DNA of 64,000 nucleotides from Riptortus pedestris (taxonomy: Eukaryota; Arthropoda; Insecta; Hemiptera; Alydidae). Below are positions 21,668-32,603 of the stretch, one piece after another. The position numbers and the translations under genes were made by a program. The stretch's first letter is position 1. Each line of letters begins with the position of its first letter. A model generated the notes under the pieces. The model was not told the origin of the DNA, did no database searches, and saw nothing but the letters and a program-made list of their open reading frames with translations. The stretch lies in assembly GCA_019009955.1 (NCBI GenBank), contig CM032228.1:71912001-71976000 (forward strand), given 5' to 3'.

Positions 21668-23612
21668 TTTTTAAATGGCACAAATACCTTAGCAATGTGA
21701 AAAGTAAACAAATTTGATGCTTAGATAAGAAGTATATTTTCTTTTAGGTGCGCATTTCAATTGCATATTTTTGGCATAAAAATAATTTGTAAATTGCAAA
21801 AGCTGATAATATTAAATTGACCAATAATATTGATTTGTAATTATTAAATATTTTGTAATATTTATATATTAATGTTCACACTGATTTTATATGTTTTGCC
21901 TTGAGTTTCTTTTATTCCCATTCATAAATTTTTATTTACTAATAATCATTTTGGTTGATGCAGTATGTGTATGTATCTCTAATACATACACCCCTTTGTT
22001 ACTAGAACCTCGAGCTTCTGATTATTTCATGTAGAAACAGGGTCCACAAGGACTTACTGGTGTTTTACATTTGCTTCCGCATGAGTTTAATAGTGAAAAC
22101 ATCAGAAAGATGATACAGTATTCAATTATAAATTAATTTTATGACGCGATATTATTTAATATTCAAACATAATAAGTATATTTACAATTGCAAGACTTTT
22201 AATTCCAGATGAAGTCCAAGAAGAAGTTATGGCCAAATCCATGGTGTCGAAAGATGTCAATGTCGTCCTGACATGGATGACAGATGAATTTGATAAAAGA
22301 ACAACATTAGGGTCTGATCTTCTCTCCATAATAATGTGAATTATAAATGTTTCTGAAATAATTACAGCAAATAAATACAATTATAATAGGTTGCTTGGTG
22401 TATACATCAAATAAAAAATAAAAATTATGTCCCTAATAAGTATCAATCCAGCTCGTTGCAATGGGTAGCTAAGACAACTATAAGATATTCTTTTAATATG
22501 AAAAAGGAATAACAATTTACAGGAATAAGGTATAGATTAACCCCACCTGAAACAAAATACAGCGACACGTGTTAGGTCAAAAGTTTGTGTGAATGATAAA
22601 TGGAATAATTCACTCTAAATGGAAATTACTGTATTAGAAGATACAAATAGGAAACATAGGAGATGATATAATAATTGTTGTTACAAAGTGTTACTAAGGT
22701 CAATTATTGACCTCAATCCCTTCCCTTTGTCATCCTTGTGACCACTCCAATGTTAAGTACAATCCTCCCAAGTTTCTCTAATCCACAGACATTTATTTTA
22801 CATCCGCTTGTTCTTCTGCACTCCAAAATTATACTCCCCTAAAGGCTGATATAATAGAAAGGTGGTATCTATAAAGACTATGTAATAGTATACAAAGGTA
22901 GTAATAAAAATAGAAAAGTACAAAAGAAAAAATAATTTAAAAGGAAAACAATGAAAAACTAAAACATATTACTTTATACACATAATATTCTATTTATTCT
23001 TTAAGAAACGAGTAATGATCATACATTTCTTTCATATAAATTATGATTTTCCTACTTTGTATTATGATTTTTTTTTTAATTGCTTTGAATTATTACTTCT
23101 TTTTTTTAAACAGAGGAAATAAGTTCTTTAATACTTTACAAAGAAGATCATTATAATTTGAAATAAATTTCATTCAAAGATACTTATTGTTGAAGATTCG
23201 GCCTTCTTGTAGTAATATAGTTACATCAAGAAAATTTTTATTTGTTGGTTTAACTATAATCAGTTGTTTTTGTGAATCATTCAACGAAATCCAACGATAT
23301 GAACGAAGTTCTTAAATTTCTAAATTAAATTGGGCTGAGACAATTCAATCTTGAAGGATTCCCATCAACCTCAGTATTGAGAATGTAAAACAAGTTTTCT
23401 CCTTGTAATTTGTATACTTGGGCTGATAAATGCCCTTGATTTCAATATTATTTCCCTCCTTCATCTACCTTCACAGAAGACTTCCAGGTGAATAAATGCA
23501 TCGCTCAAATAAAGGTATATTCATTCATTTCTCTTTAAAATTACATTAAATGAATTCAGATTAGGTGGAGGATTATTTAACTACAGTTGCATCTACAAAA
23601 TTAAGATGTACA
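21668..23612. other. 3' flank of OR copy A, no gene recognised
   Basis: Colinear with 59900-63678 of unit B apart from B-specific insertions (microsatellite 60270, hairpin 60978, SINE 61553, about 1 kb at 62010-63105). Similarity stops after GATGTACA at 23612, where the inserted transposon-like sequence begins. Confidence 0.6.
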
Positions 23613-23968
23613 GCGTGCGCCAGAGAAACTTACTTATTGGGGAAAAACTCCCCAGCTGGAGGAGGAAGTTCCGAAGTTTGTTTTCCATTCTAGTCAGTTG
23701 TCATCATGCTCTGGTCTAGAGAGCAGCGGACCTTCGTTGTCGCTTTGTAATTCCTCCTCTCAGACTCGTTCTTGGCCGTAAAACGATTTTGTATTATAGG
23801 ATTCATCAGTCTAAAATGTACTTTGATATGTACAATTATTATCCTGAAATTGCTTTTTTGGTCAATGTCGAAGCCCAAGGATACCACTGGACCTCAAATT
23901 CTTGCACTATACACCCTGTCATCATGCACTGCAAGGATGCAACTGAGAAAAATTTTGTCCTACCCCTT
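23613..23968 (-). pseudogene. Transposon-like gene, inverted 3' fragment
   Basis: 23791-23960 read on the minus strand matches the 3' end of the plus-strand gene at 27900-28862 (shared ATTTTAGNCTGATGAATCC, TTGTACATATCAAAGTAC and a TGGTATCC/TGGATTCC block upstream). The two copies face in opposite directions and were adjacent before the LTR element inserted. 23700-23790 (MLWSREQRTFVVAL in the plus frame) resembles the N-terminus of an HTH-type transposon protein but stops at once. Confidence 0.45.
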
Positions 23969-24108
23969 TGATATAAATTATTCTCAAAAATAGTATTGTT
24001 AGATTTGTTATTACTAAATCATATGTTCACTAACATCTGATCTTTGTTTACAATTTTCTATTGTGTTAATTAAAGCCTAGCTTCAGGTATAACAAAGCTT
24101 TTATTTCA
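23969..24108 (+). repeat. 5' LTR
   Basis: Starts TGATATAAATTATTCTC and ends AAAGCTTTTATTTCA. It is identical to the 3' LTR except at three sites near positions 88, 96 and 133 of the repeat. Confidence 0.92.
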
Positions 24109-24130
24109 ATTTAATTAACACAATTACATA

Positions 24131-26713
24131 ATGGATAAATTAATACGTCCAGAAAGATTAGCTATAGATCCTGAATCACAAACAGCTACAATCGAGTGCA
24201 ATCATTGGTACCGAACTTTTCAGAACTTCATACTAACTTACCAAGTAAGTGATACTGACAGGTTACGTATACTAATTAATCATGTATCCCCAGCGATTTA
24301 TGAGTACATAATTGAATGTAAAACCTTTAATGATGCAATAAGTGTTTTAAAGAGCATTTTTCTAAAACCTGTTAATGAAGTATTCTCCAGATTCAAGCTT
24401 GCAAACAGAAAACAGCAAGCAGGGAAGACCATTACCAGATACCTAGAATCTCTTAAGCTCTTAAGCAAGGAGTGTGGTTTCAAAGCTGTCACAGCTGAAC
24501 TAAATCGTGACGAATATATAAGGGATGCTTTCATAGCTGGATTGTTTGAGTCTACTATCCGGCAAAGACTCCTTGAAAGTTATAACCTCACTTTAAATGA
24601 CGCATTCAGCCAGGCACGGTCTATGGAATCTGCACTAGAGCAATCCCAGCATTACCGTGGTTCTGCTGCTGTCAATGCTTTAAGCGTCAATCGACCTAAC
24701 AAGTGTAAGTCTTCAGCTCCCTGTTCACATAATAGTAAAGAAGTTGATGAGGACACTGACTCATCAGGGGAGATAGTCGCAGCTGCACAACGGAAATGCT
24801 ACTTCTGTGGACTAAGTTATCACAAAAGAAGCGATTGTCCAGCGAAAGAAGCTACTTGCAGAGCCTGTTCCAAGGTTGGACATTATTCTAAGGTATGCAA
24901 GAGCTCTGGACGAGCTAAAGTTACTAAGCCATGTAAATGCAATACTATTGTCTCTGCTAACATTGCTGTACCGTCTGGCTTATCCAAGGCCACAACTGCC
25001 GTTCTTCTTAATGATTCTAAGGTACATGCACTGGTTGACACCGGCAGTTCAGCAAGTTTTATATCAGAAAGGGTGGCAAGGAAACTTAAGATACCAATAA
25101 AGACAGGTCAAGGGATGACTGTCACTATGGCGTCAACATCATTTAGTTCTGCGATAAAAGGAATTGTTAAGGTAGACTTGAAATTGAATGAACACGAATA
25201 TTGCGACGTTGCACCTAACTTCCTTCCAGACCTATGTTCAGATGTCATACTGGGTCATGACATTCTAGGACGACATTCGTCAATAGAAATACAATTCGGT
25301 GGCTCAAAAGAACCTCTAACCATTTGCAGTTTATCGTTAGCTAAGGTACCACCTGTCAGGCCATTTCGAAACTTATCTCCCAACCATACGCCTATAGCCA
25401 CAAAGTCTCGACGACATTCAGCGTCAGATGCTAAATTCATTGAACTTGAAATTGAGAAATTACTGAAAGATGACATTATCGAAGAAAGTTTTTCTCCGTG
25501 GCGAGCCCAAGTATTAGTTACCCAAACGGAAAATCACAAACGCCGAATGGTGATAGACTACTCACAAACGATAAATCGTTATACTGAACTTGATGCTTAT
25601 CCTCTACCGCGGATACAGGATATTGTCAATAAAGTGGCAAATTATGAAGTTTTTAGCTCCATAGATTTGCGAAGTGCCTACCACCAAGTGCCTATCAGCG
25701 AAGAGGATAAGCAGTGCACAGCTTTTGAAGCGTGTGGTAAGTTATGGCAATTCAAACGCATACCATTTGGTGTTCGCAATGGAGTTGCTTGCTTTCAGAG
25801 AACGATCGACTACATTATTGCCACTGAGAAGTTTACAGGTGTATATGCATACTTAGACGATATTACTGTCTGTGGACGGAATCAAGAAGAACATGACAAA
25901 AACCTTCGGAAATTCATGGCAGCAGTAGATAAGTATGGACTGACAATTAATGAAGGTAAGAGTGTTTTTGCATTGAGGTCGATTAAGTTGTTAGGCTATA
26001 TCATAAGCGATAGGACGATACGCCCGGATCCGGAACGATTAAAAGCACTACGGGAGCTCCCTCTCCCAACAGATGCTCATTCACTTCGAAGGGCAATAGG
26101 CATGTTTTCACATTTTTCAAATTTCATACCTGAATTTTCACAGAAAATTAATGACCTTACGAGTAAAAGGTTTCCTTTACAGGACATGGCGAAAGAAACT
26201 TTTGAACAACTCAAAAATGATATAGAAAAGGCACTTGTTTCTGCTGTAGATGAGGAAGCGGTATTTACTGTCGAGACTGATGCCTCTGATCAAGCAATAG
26301 GAGCAACCTTATCCCAGCATGGACGACCAGTGGCATTCTTTTCAAGAACACTTACTCATTCTGAACAACGACATCATTCAGTGGAGAAGGAAGCATATGC
26401 AATCATTGAGGCAGTAAAAAAGTGGAGGCACTATTTGATAGGAAGACACTTCCGCCTAGTTACAGACCAAAGGTCAGTTTCCTTTATGTTTGACAACAAA
26501 CAACAAGGTAAAATAAAAAATGAGAAAATAATGCGCTGGAGACTAGAATTATCATGTTATGATTACGAAATTATTTATAGACCGGGGAAACAAAATGGAG
26601 CCGCTGATGCATTATCACGCATATGTTCAGCGATTGACTGCGCCACAACAAAACTGAAGGCTCTCCATGATGCCCTCTGCCATCCTGGGGTAACCGAATG
26701 TATCACTGGGTGA
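24131..26713 (+). CDS. Ty3/gypsy Gag-Pol (gag, protease, RT, RNase H, integrase N-terminus)
   Basis: A single 860-aa frame without a gag/pol shift. Gag occupies about residues 1-200. Two CX2CX4HX4C zinc knuckles lie at 223-236 (CYFCGLSYHKRSDC) and 243-256 (CRACSKVGHYSKVC). The protease active site is LVDTGSSA at 301-308, with ILGHDIL at 373-379 as its C-terminal flap partner. RT spans about 435-625: SIDLRSAYHQV at 510-520 and YLDD at 574-577 are the catalytic motifs. RNase H covers about 712-840, with TDASD at 716-720 and a KEAYAI box. The frame ends shortly after HPGVT, where a single missing base relative to the next frame cuts off the integrase. The catalytic residues of protease and RT look intact. 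Confidence 0.92.
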   Translation: MDKLIRPERLAIDPESQTATIECNHWYRTFQNFILTYQVSDTDRLRILINHVSPAIYEYIIECKTFNDAISVLKSIFLKPVNEVFSRFKLANRKQQAGKTITRYLESLKLLSKECGFKAVTAELNRDEYIRDAFIAGLFESTIRQRLLESYNLTLNDAFSQARSMESALEQSQHYRGSAAVNALSVNRPNKCKSSAPCSHNSKEVDEDTDSSGEIVAAAQRKCYFCGLSYHKRSDCPAKEATCRACSKVGHYSKVCKSSGRAKVTKPCKCNTIVSANIAVPSGLSKATTAVLLNDSKVHALVDTGSSASFISERVARKLKIPIKTGQGMTVTMASTSFSSAIKGIVKVDLKLNEHEYCDVAPNFLPDLCSDVILGHDILGRHSSIEIQFGGSKEPLTICSLSLAKVPPVRPFRNLSPNHTPIATKSRRHSASDAKFIELEIEKLLKDDIIEESFSPWRAQVLVTQTENHKRRMVIDYSQTINRYTELDAYPLPRIQDIVNKVANYEVFSSIDLRSAYHQVPISEEDKQCTAFEACGKLWQFKRIPFGVRNGVACFQRTIDYIIATEKFTGVYAYLDDITVCGRNQEEHDKNLRKFMAAVDKYGLTINEGKSVFALRSIKLLGYIISDRTIRPDPERLKALRELPLPTDAHSLRRAIGMFSHFSNFIPEFSQKINDLTSKRFPLQDMAKETFEQLKNDIEKALVSAVDEEAVFTVETDASDQAIGATLSQHGRPVAFFSRTLTHSEQRHHSVEKEAYAIIEAVKKWRHYLIGRHFRLVTDQRSVSFMFDNKQQGKIKNEKIMRWRLELSCYDYEIIYRPGKQNGAADALSRICSAIDCATTKLKALHDALCHPGVTECITG

Positions 26714-27744
26714 AATCCAAAAATTTGCCCTATTCCTTGGAGGAAATAAAAAAAATGACCTCTACTTGTAAAATATGTGCAGAGCTAAAACCAAAATTCA
26801 TGAAACGAGAAGGAACTCTTATTAAAGCAACACACCCGTTCGAGCGTCTGAATATCGATTTCAAAGGTCCGCTGCCTACAAACACACGGAATCGCTACTT
26901 ACTTATTCTTGTCGACGAGTATTCACGTTTCCCATTTGCTATCCCTACGCCAGATATGACTTCTTCAACTGTCATTGCGAAATTTAAGAAATTGTTTTCT
27001 ATATTTGGAGTGCCATCTTATATACATAGAGGTGCCTCTTTCATGTCTCAGGAACTTAAAAACTATTTAACATCAGCCGGGGTAGCAACAAGCAGAACAA
27101 CTCCGTATAATCCTCAAGGGAATGGCCAGGCAGAAAAGTATGTTGGTATTGTTTGGAAGACTATAGAATTAGCCCTAAGAACACGAGGTTTAGACAACCG
27201 GCACTGGGAAGAGGTTGTCGATGAAGCCCTCCATGCCATTCGTTCATTACTGTGTACAACAACAAATGAAACGCCTCAAGAACGATTATTTAAACATCAG
27301 CGAAAATCTAGTTGCGGTCCCTCAACACCCTCGTGGTTAACTACTCCAGGACAGGTGTTGATGAGAAGACCGGCAAGACATTCCAAATATGAACCATATG
27401 TCGATGAAGTCACCTTACTGGAAGTAAACCCGGAGTATGCTCACATAAGGCTGCCTGACGGCCGGGAGACTACGGTATCCACGAGAAACTTAGCGCCAAC
27501 TGGAGAGGACTTTCATTGTAGGGAGGAGGACTGTTCAAAACAGGAAACCACACAGTCTGATTATCCGGTAGAATATCGTCAAATTCAAGTAGAAGGTAAT
27601 GGCAAAACATCAGCTGATCCATCTTCCCCTGAGACACCCTCGCCTGCAGTCTCTCCGAGCCCAACCCCTACATCATCTGGTGAACTACGCAGAAGCTCTC
27701 GGGTCCGACAACGACCTGCCTACCTACAAGATTACACTACCTAG
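26698..27744 (+). CDS. Ty3/gypsy integrase, frame-shifted and lacking the second catalytic Asp
   Basis: 348 codons open from the ATG, in a different frame from the Gag-Pol ORF. The sense of the text is continuous (HPGVT, then MYHWVKSKNLP), so one deleted base near 26690 explains the shift. Integrase features: zinc-finger cysteines (STCKICAELKP), core start RLNIDFKGPLP (first Asp), and NPQGNGQAEKYVG (Glu). The segment FGVPSYIHRGASFMS lacks the SD that normally precedes RG in this family, an apparent two-codon deletion removing the second Asp of D,D-35-E. A C-terminal Pro/Ser-rich tail ends just before the 3' LTR. This copy should therefore be unable to integrate on its own. Confidence 0.85.
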   Translation: MYHWVKSKNLPYSLEEIKKMTSTCKICAELKPKFMKREGTLIKATHPFERLNIDFKGPLPTNTRNRYLLILVDEYSRFPFAIPTPDMTSSTVIAKFKKLFSIFGVPSYIHRGASFMSQELKNYLTSAGVATSRTTPYNPQGNGQAEKYVGIVWKTIELALRTRGLDNRHWEEVVDEALHAIRSLLCTTTNETPQERLFKHQRKSSCGPSTPSWLTTPGQVLMRRPARHSKYEPYVDEVTLLEVNPEYAHIRLPDGRETTVSTRNLAPTGEDFHCREEDCSKQETTQSDYPVEYRQIQVEGNGKTSADPSSPETPSPAVSPSPTPTSSGELRRSSRVRQRPAYLQDYTT

Positions 27745-27755
27745 TAGGGGATGAA

Positions 27756-27895
27756 TGATATAAATTATTCTCAAAAATAGTATTGTTAGATTTGTTATTA
27801 CTAAATCATATGTTCACTAACATCTGATCTTTGTTTACAATGTTCTATTTTGTTAATTAAAGCCTAGCTTCAGGTATAACAAAGCTTCTATTTCA
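27756..27895 (+). repeat. 3' LTR
   Basis: Same length and ends as the 5' LTR, followed by the CCCTT duplication. Confidence 0.92.
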
Positions 27896-28862
27896 CCCTT
27901 TGCATTATATTTGATGACCTCAAACAGGATGTAAGTATGGTGTATGAAATCCAAAAATCTGCTTTTTTTGTTTTTGAAAGAAAACCGCCCACGCTTTAAA
28001 AAAGTTCATTACTTCAGTGATGACTGTGCTGCTCAGTACAATTTCATAAATCTGTGCCTTCATGAGAAAGATTTTGAAATTTGGGCCCAGTTTTCATTTT
28101 TTACTAGTCGTGGTAAAACAGAATGTGATGGAATTGGGGGTACAGTGAATCGATAAACCGGAAGGAAAGTTTGAAAAGACCTTAGAAAACAAAATGATAT
28201 CAGTGACTGAACTGTTTGGCTTTTGCAAAACCAGAATAGAAAGAGTAATAGAAATAGAAGAATAGAAAAAGTCCATTTTTTCTTCATATCTAAAGAAACA
28301 GTTGAATTAACTAGCCCTGCTTAGGAAGGTCACTTCAAAGATGTTCAAATTCTTCCAGGGACAAGATCATTTCACAACATTCAGGCAATAGATGACTCAG
28401 GAACCATTGAGGCACGAAGAATTACTGTTCATGAAAAAGCAGCCCTCACATTTCATTTACTTGACAATCAACCAAAATGTCAAGTAACATTGGAAGATTT
28501 AAGCCCAGACTGTTCCATTGTTCGTGAATATGAAATATTATGGTACTTTGGCATGGTGAGTGAGGTGAAAACCAAAGAACAAGATGTCACAGTACAGTTC
28601 CTTCATCCCCATGGACCTTCAGCATCATTTTCTTCCCCTAAAATGGAGGACATTTGTGCTGCACTCATTCTTCATATTATTATGACTGTGGAGTCCCCAA
28701 AAACAGGAAGAACATACCAGTTTTCACTACAATGGATTCCAAGTGTTGAAACAAAATTAAACGATATTTTAAAATTGGAAAGAACATTGACCATAATAGC
28801 AGTTTTAGGGTAAGGATTGTACATATCAAAGTACATTTTAGCCTGATGAATCCTATAATGTA
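27896..28862 (+). pseudogene. Transposon-like multicopy arthropod gene (SDDCAAQY / CDGIGGTV family), broken
   Basis: Frames read KKVHYFSDDCAAQYNFINLC, HEKDF, FFTSRGKTECDGIGGTVNR, then after several stops a long frame to LTIIAVLG with stop at 28811. The FSDG.AAQ and GK..CDG.GG motifs belong, from memory, to a repeated protein family seen in many arthropod genomes and usually regarded as transposon-derived. I cannot name the superfamily. The same 3' end occurs inverted at 23791-23960. Confidence 0.5.
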
Positions 28863-29529
28863 AACTGCCTTTCATTTGGAATAAACGTGTGTAGTGTATC
28901 TATCTTTTTAGTTACCTTTATTTATCTTTTTTTTAATTCATATAAATTTCTAAATTTTTATAACTATTTATTTTTAAACTTGGAATAAATAATGAAGGAG
29001 TCAAATAACCATTCATTTTATTGCTTGAGGAGGTAGATCACATGTCTTAGAACCAAAACAAAAAAAGACTTCCATGATTATCCTTTTCCCTCTCGGAGAT
29101 ATTCAATTTAACGTGAAACTATGTATTTGCTTTCAGAAAAACTCAAATTGGCACTTTGTAATTTTTTTCTGGTCACAAATACTTAGTATCTTTGTTTATT
29201 TTTTTATTGTTTTTATATACATTTTTGAATACACACAAAAAATGTCATCAAAATTGGTTTGAAAATAAGAAATTTATAAATTATTTTTTAATTCAAAACA
29301 AATTAACACAAATTAATTTTACTGTTCCCTATTGATAAACAACACGAAAATCTCAAAACTTTAAGAGACCATATAATCCAAACCGTTAAAGATATATCAA
29401 AAATATTTGGTATGGTTTCTCAAAACAACGAATAGAACACCTAAAATAAGTTTCAACAAAATCTGAAATGATGGGTGTCAAAATTATTTTTTTGTGGTTG
29501 ATTTGACATGGAATGACCCAAAGGTCTCT
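28863..29529. other. AT-rich gap, no gene recognised
   Basis: Contains GGTCATTCCATGTCAAATCA (as reverse complement, about 29496-29520), a phrase common near arthropod TE ends. No coding signature. Confidence 0.4.
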
Positions 29530-29787
29530 TGAAAACAATATCTCTAATGTGGTTTATTACATAACCGAGTATTAATTTCTTAAATAAGTGCACATATTAA
29601 TAACATAACCATGATAACCCATCATAACCTTGATTATTCCTTTTAATTCCAAAATGTAAACAACAGAAAAAAATTTGTAGTGCAACATAATAATAAGAAT
29701 ATACCCACAAAAAAAACCATATGTTAACAAAAGAAATACAATAATCATATGTTAACAAGAGTAAATATTAAATAATCATATGTAACA
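29530..29787 (-). repeat. Probable 3' LTR of the minus-strand gypsy element
   Basis: On the minus strand it starts TGTTACATATG directly after GACGAGGAGG (purine-rich, PPT-like) and the integrase stop region, and can end at GATATTGTTTTCA. The second LTR is not in the window, so the end is inferred from TG..CA rules only. Confidence 0.45.
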
Positions 29788-30352
29788 CCTCCTCGTCTAT
29801 TTACAGTGGTGTGGTGCCTTACGCAGGATGAGCTGGTCAACATGTCTTTTGAGATGCGCCTATCATCTAGAAAAACAGTGTACATTACATTTCCTTGTTT
29901 TGCAGTTATACGGCCTAAGTGCCATTTGGTTGATCCATTGACATACTCACGAGCCTGCACCTTATCTCCAACCTTAAATTTCCTATTGATTCCGACTTGG
30001 TGTTCCTTTTCCCGTTGTATCCTTGTTTCTAATGTTGGAACAATTATGGAGAGGTTCGTCCTGATCTTCTTTACAAACATTAGATGACAATCTGATGTTC
30101 CAGTAGCATTGGGTGATTGCCTGAGCTGCATTAGGAGTGTTTGTACTTTATTTTGTAATGTTCCCTTTTCCCCCTCCATAGATTTTAACGCCTCCTTGAC
30201 AGTCCGTACGTAACTTTCAACCGAACCGTTTGAATTCGGATGGTATGGCGCAGATGTTTTGTGAATAATTCCACATCCATTCATGAAATTTTCGAACTCT
30301 TGGGAAATAGACTGTCTTCCATTATGGGATACCAATATGTAAGGAATCCCAA
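29788..30352 (-). pseudogene. Ty3/gypsy integrase C-terminal half (minus strand), 3' of LINE insertion
   Basis: Minus-strand frame: GIPYILVSHNGRQSISQEFE (second catalytic Asp replaced by His in VSHNG), then SAPYHPNSNGSVESYVRTVK (catalytic Glu) and the C-terminal KVGDKVQAREYVNG with WHLGRI. The first half of the core lies at 34998-35130, on the other side of the LINE. The Asp to His change implies loss of activity. Confidence 0.75.
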
Positions 30353-30523
30353 TTTTTTTTTTTATTTTTTTAAAAATATTTATTCGTTTATTTGCAACAA
30401 CATATATACATATTACAAGCAAATGATGTGAATGATATACAATTGGCTTGATTATTCACTTGAGGTGGGAAGTTGTCCATTGACAATACCCACATTGGAG
30501 GGAACATTGGCTTATTCTGAGCA

Positions 30524-31717
30524 CTACACAAGGAGATCTCTTGGCCACTTACGCTTCAGTCGTCGTCTTGGGATTTCTGGAATGTGGGTAGCTGAAAGTG
30601 ATTCGACTAGAGGATTAGGATGTGCGGGAAGGAGAGAGTGGAATTTCTGATATCGGGATTTTGCGAGGGCATGGACAAAAGGAATGTTGAGGTCGTTATG
30701 GAGAGTTAAATTGGATACGTAAAATGGGGAATCTGTAATTTTGGGGAGTATTCTGGATTGGAGGGTTTGGATTTTGTTGGAATTTGAAGGTTTAGTGGAA
30801 CCCCAAAGTTCAAGTCCGTATGTCCATATTGGTCTGAGTACTGTCGTATAAATCAGTCGTTTGTTGCGTAGTGATAGTTTAGATTTGTTGTCAAGTAGTC
30901 TTAGTAGAAGTCTGTACCGTCGGTTCACTTCTTGTCGTTTTATTGTGATGTGAGGTTTCCAAGTTAGTCGCTTGTCTAATGTGAGTCCTAGATACCTAAT
31001 TTGTGATTTTTGGGGAATTAGTGCGCTATTGAGTGTAACTGGAGGGCAAATGGAACGTCGGAGGGTAAATGTTACATGGCTTGATTTGCTGTTGTTGACC
31101 TTGATCCTCCATTGAGTCAGCCATGATTCTAGCAGAGCTAGGTGCTCCTGTAAAGATGCGGATGCCATATTTGGGTCTGAGTTGGACGTCAAGATTGCTG
31201 TATCATCCGCATACGTGAGAAGGGAAGTTTCGGGATGTGATGGGATGTCGGCAGTATAGGTAAGGAATAAGAAAGGACTTAGGATACCCCCCTGTGGTAC
31301 ACCTGCCAGCTGGGGGAATAAGGATGAGACTGAGGAACCAAATGAAACTTGGAAATGTCTGTCGGAAAGATATGATTTGAGGATGAGGTAGTATGTGAAT
31401 GGGAGTGTATTTTTTAGCTTGGACAATAAACCTTGGTGCCACACCTTATCAAAAGCTTGGGAAATGTCAAGGAAGACTCCAGTGCAGTACTTCTTGTTTT
31501 CAAATGAGGAGGCGATAAAATCAACTATTCTGTGGCATTGCTGGACTGTGGAATGGGAATGACGGAAACCAAATTGATGGGGAGGAAGTAAGGGGTCGAG
31601 GAGGGGATACAGGCGTTTAAGGATGAGTTTTTCAAGGATCTTTCCCATTATGGGAAGAAGAGCGATGGGACGATACGAAGAAGGGAGTTGTGTCGGTTTT
31701 TTAGGTTTAGGGATCAT
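30524..31717 (-). pseudogene. Jockey-type LINE ORF2: reverse transcriptase
   Basis: 397-codon frame. RT motifs in order: SSYRPIALLPIMGKILEK, HQFGFRHSHSTVQQ, GVFLDISQAFDKVWH (catalytic Asp), LAGVPQGGILSPFLFL, LLTYADDTAILTS (catalytic YADD), LESWLTQWRIKVNNSKS, IRYLGLTLDKRLTWKPH and a C-terminal thumb. Typical for jockey-clade LINEs. The N-terminal finger part is in the next frame (31773-32603); one frameshift near a T-run at 31801 separates them. Confidence 0.85.
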
Positions 31718-31772
31718 ATGGATGACGGAGAATTTCCAGAGTAGAGGGAAATAGGTTGTTCTGAGGACAGCA

Positions 31773-32603
31773 TTATAGATGTAAGTGAGAAAGAGGACAG
31801 CTTTTTTTCGGGAGATTTTTGAGGATGCGAGAGGTAATTAGGTCATAACCTGGTGCCTTGTTGGGAGGGAGTTTTTTAATGATATAAATAACTTCAGAGG
31901 GATTGAATGCAGGAGGAGGAATCGATAAGGGAAGAGGTATGTCCAGTTGATTAGCGACAAAGGAAGAATGGCGGGGGTCTTGGATATCGTCGTGAGGAGT
32001 AAACACCTTGGCCAAGTGATGACCAAATGTTGTTGCTACATCGTAATCAGACCTGGCCCAGGTGCCGTCCTCACGACGTTTGGGAAGACGGGAGGATTTA
32101 TAGGAGAGAAGGCGTTTGGTGGCTGTCCATAAGGAGTTGTCTGAAGTGTTAAGGTTCTTGGTGTATGAATGAAAACAATCATTGTAGTACTGTGTTAATT
32201 CTGTTTTGAGTTTTATGGTTAATTGGTTTAGCTTTGTCTTGTCAGAAGGATACCGAGTGTTTTGCCATATTCGTCGAGCTCGTCTTTTTTCTTGGAGTAG
32301 AGTTCGTAAATGTGGTGGAAGGTATGTCTCTTTTGGTATTGCGTTTGTCCGTGGTTTTGTTTGAGTCGAGTTATGAAGGGATTTTTGAATTGTAACTGTT
32401 ATACATTGTACTGCGTCGTCTATCTCTGTTTCCGTTTTTAAAGAAATATTTAGGTCAAGATTCTTGTCAATATACGTTTGAAAGTATTCCCAATCAACTG
32501 GTCCAGGTGTGAGGGATGGTGGGGAGGTTGTCGGGAAATCGGAATAACTGGGAATTTGAGTTGAAAAGAAGAAGGACAGGACTATGATCGGATGAAAGGT
32601 CAT
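31773..32603 (-). pseudogene. Jockey-type LINE ORF2: linker between endonuclease and RT
   Basis: Frame includes LRTLLQEKRRARRIWQNTR and LWTATKRLLSYK, both typical of the EN-RT linker, then YIIKKLPPNKAPGYDLITSR, the first RT block (NKAPG.D). It joins by frameshift to the EN frame upstream and the RT frame downstream. Confidence 0.8.

Larger units (their letters stand above)
23969..27895 (+). mobile_element. Complete Ty3/gypsy LTR retrotransposon
   Basis: Two 140-bp LTRs (23969-24108 and 27756-27895), each TG...TTTCA, differ at three positions (about 98% identical by eye). The 5-bp target duplication CCCTT is at 23964-23968 and 27896-27900. Internal order is gag, protease, RT, RNase H, integrase, which defines Ty3/gypsy. 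The element is 3927 bp, short for the group, partly because the LTRs are very short. A purine-rich TAGTAGGGGATGA precedes the 3' LTR as polypurine tract. The primer-binding site was not identified. It inserted into the inverted transposon-like gene pair, so it is younger than those. Confidence 0.93.
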
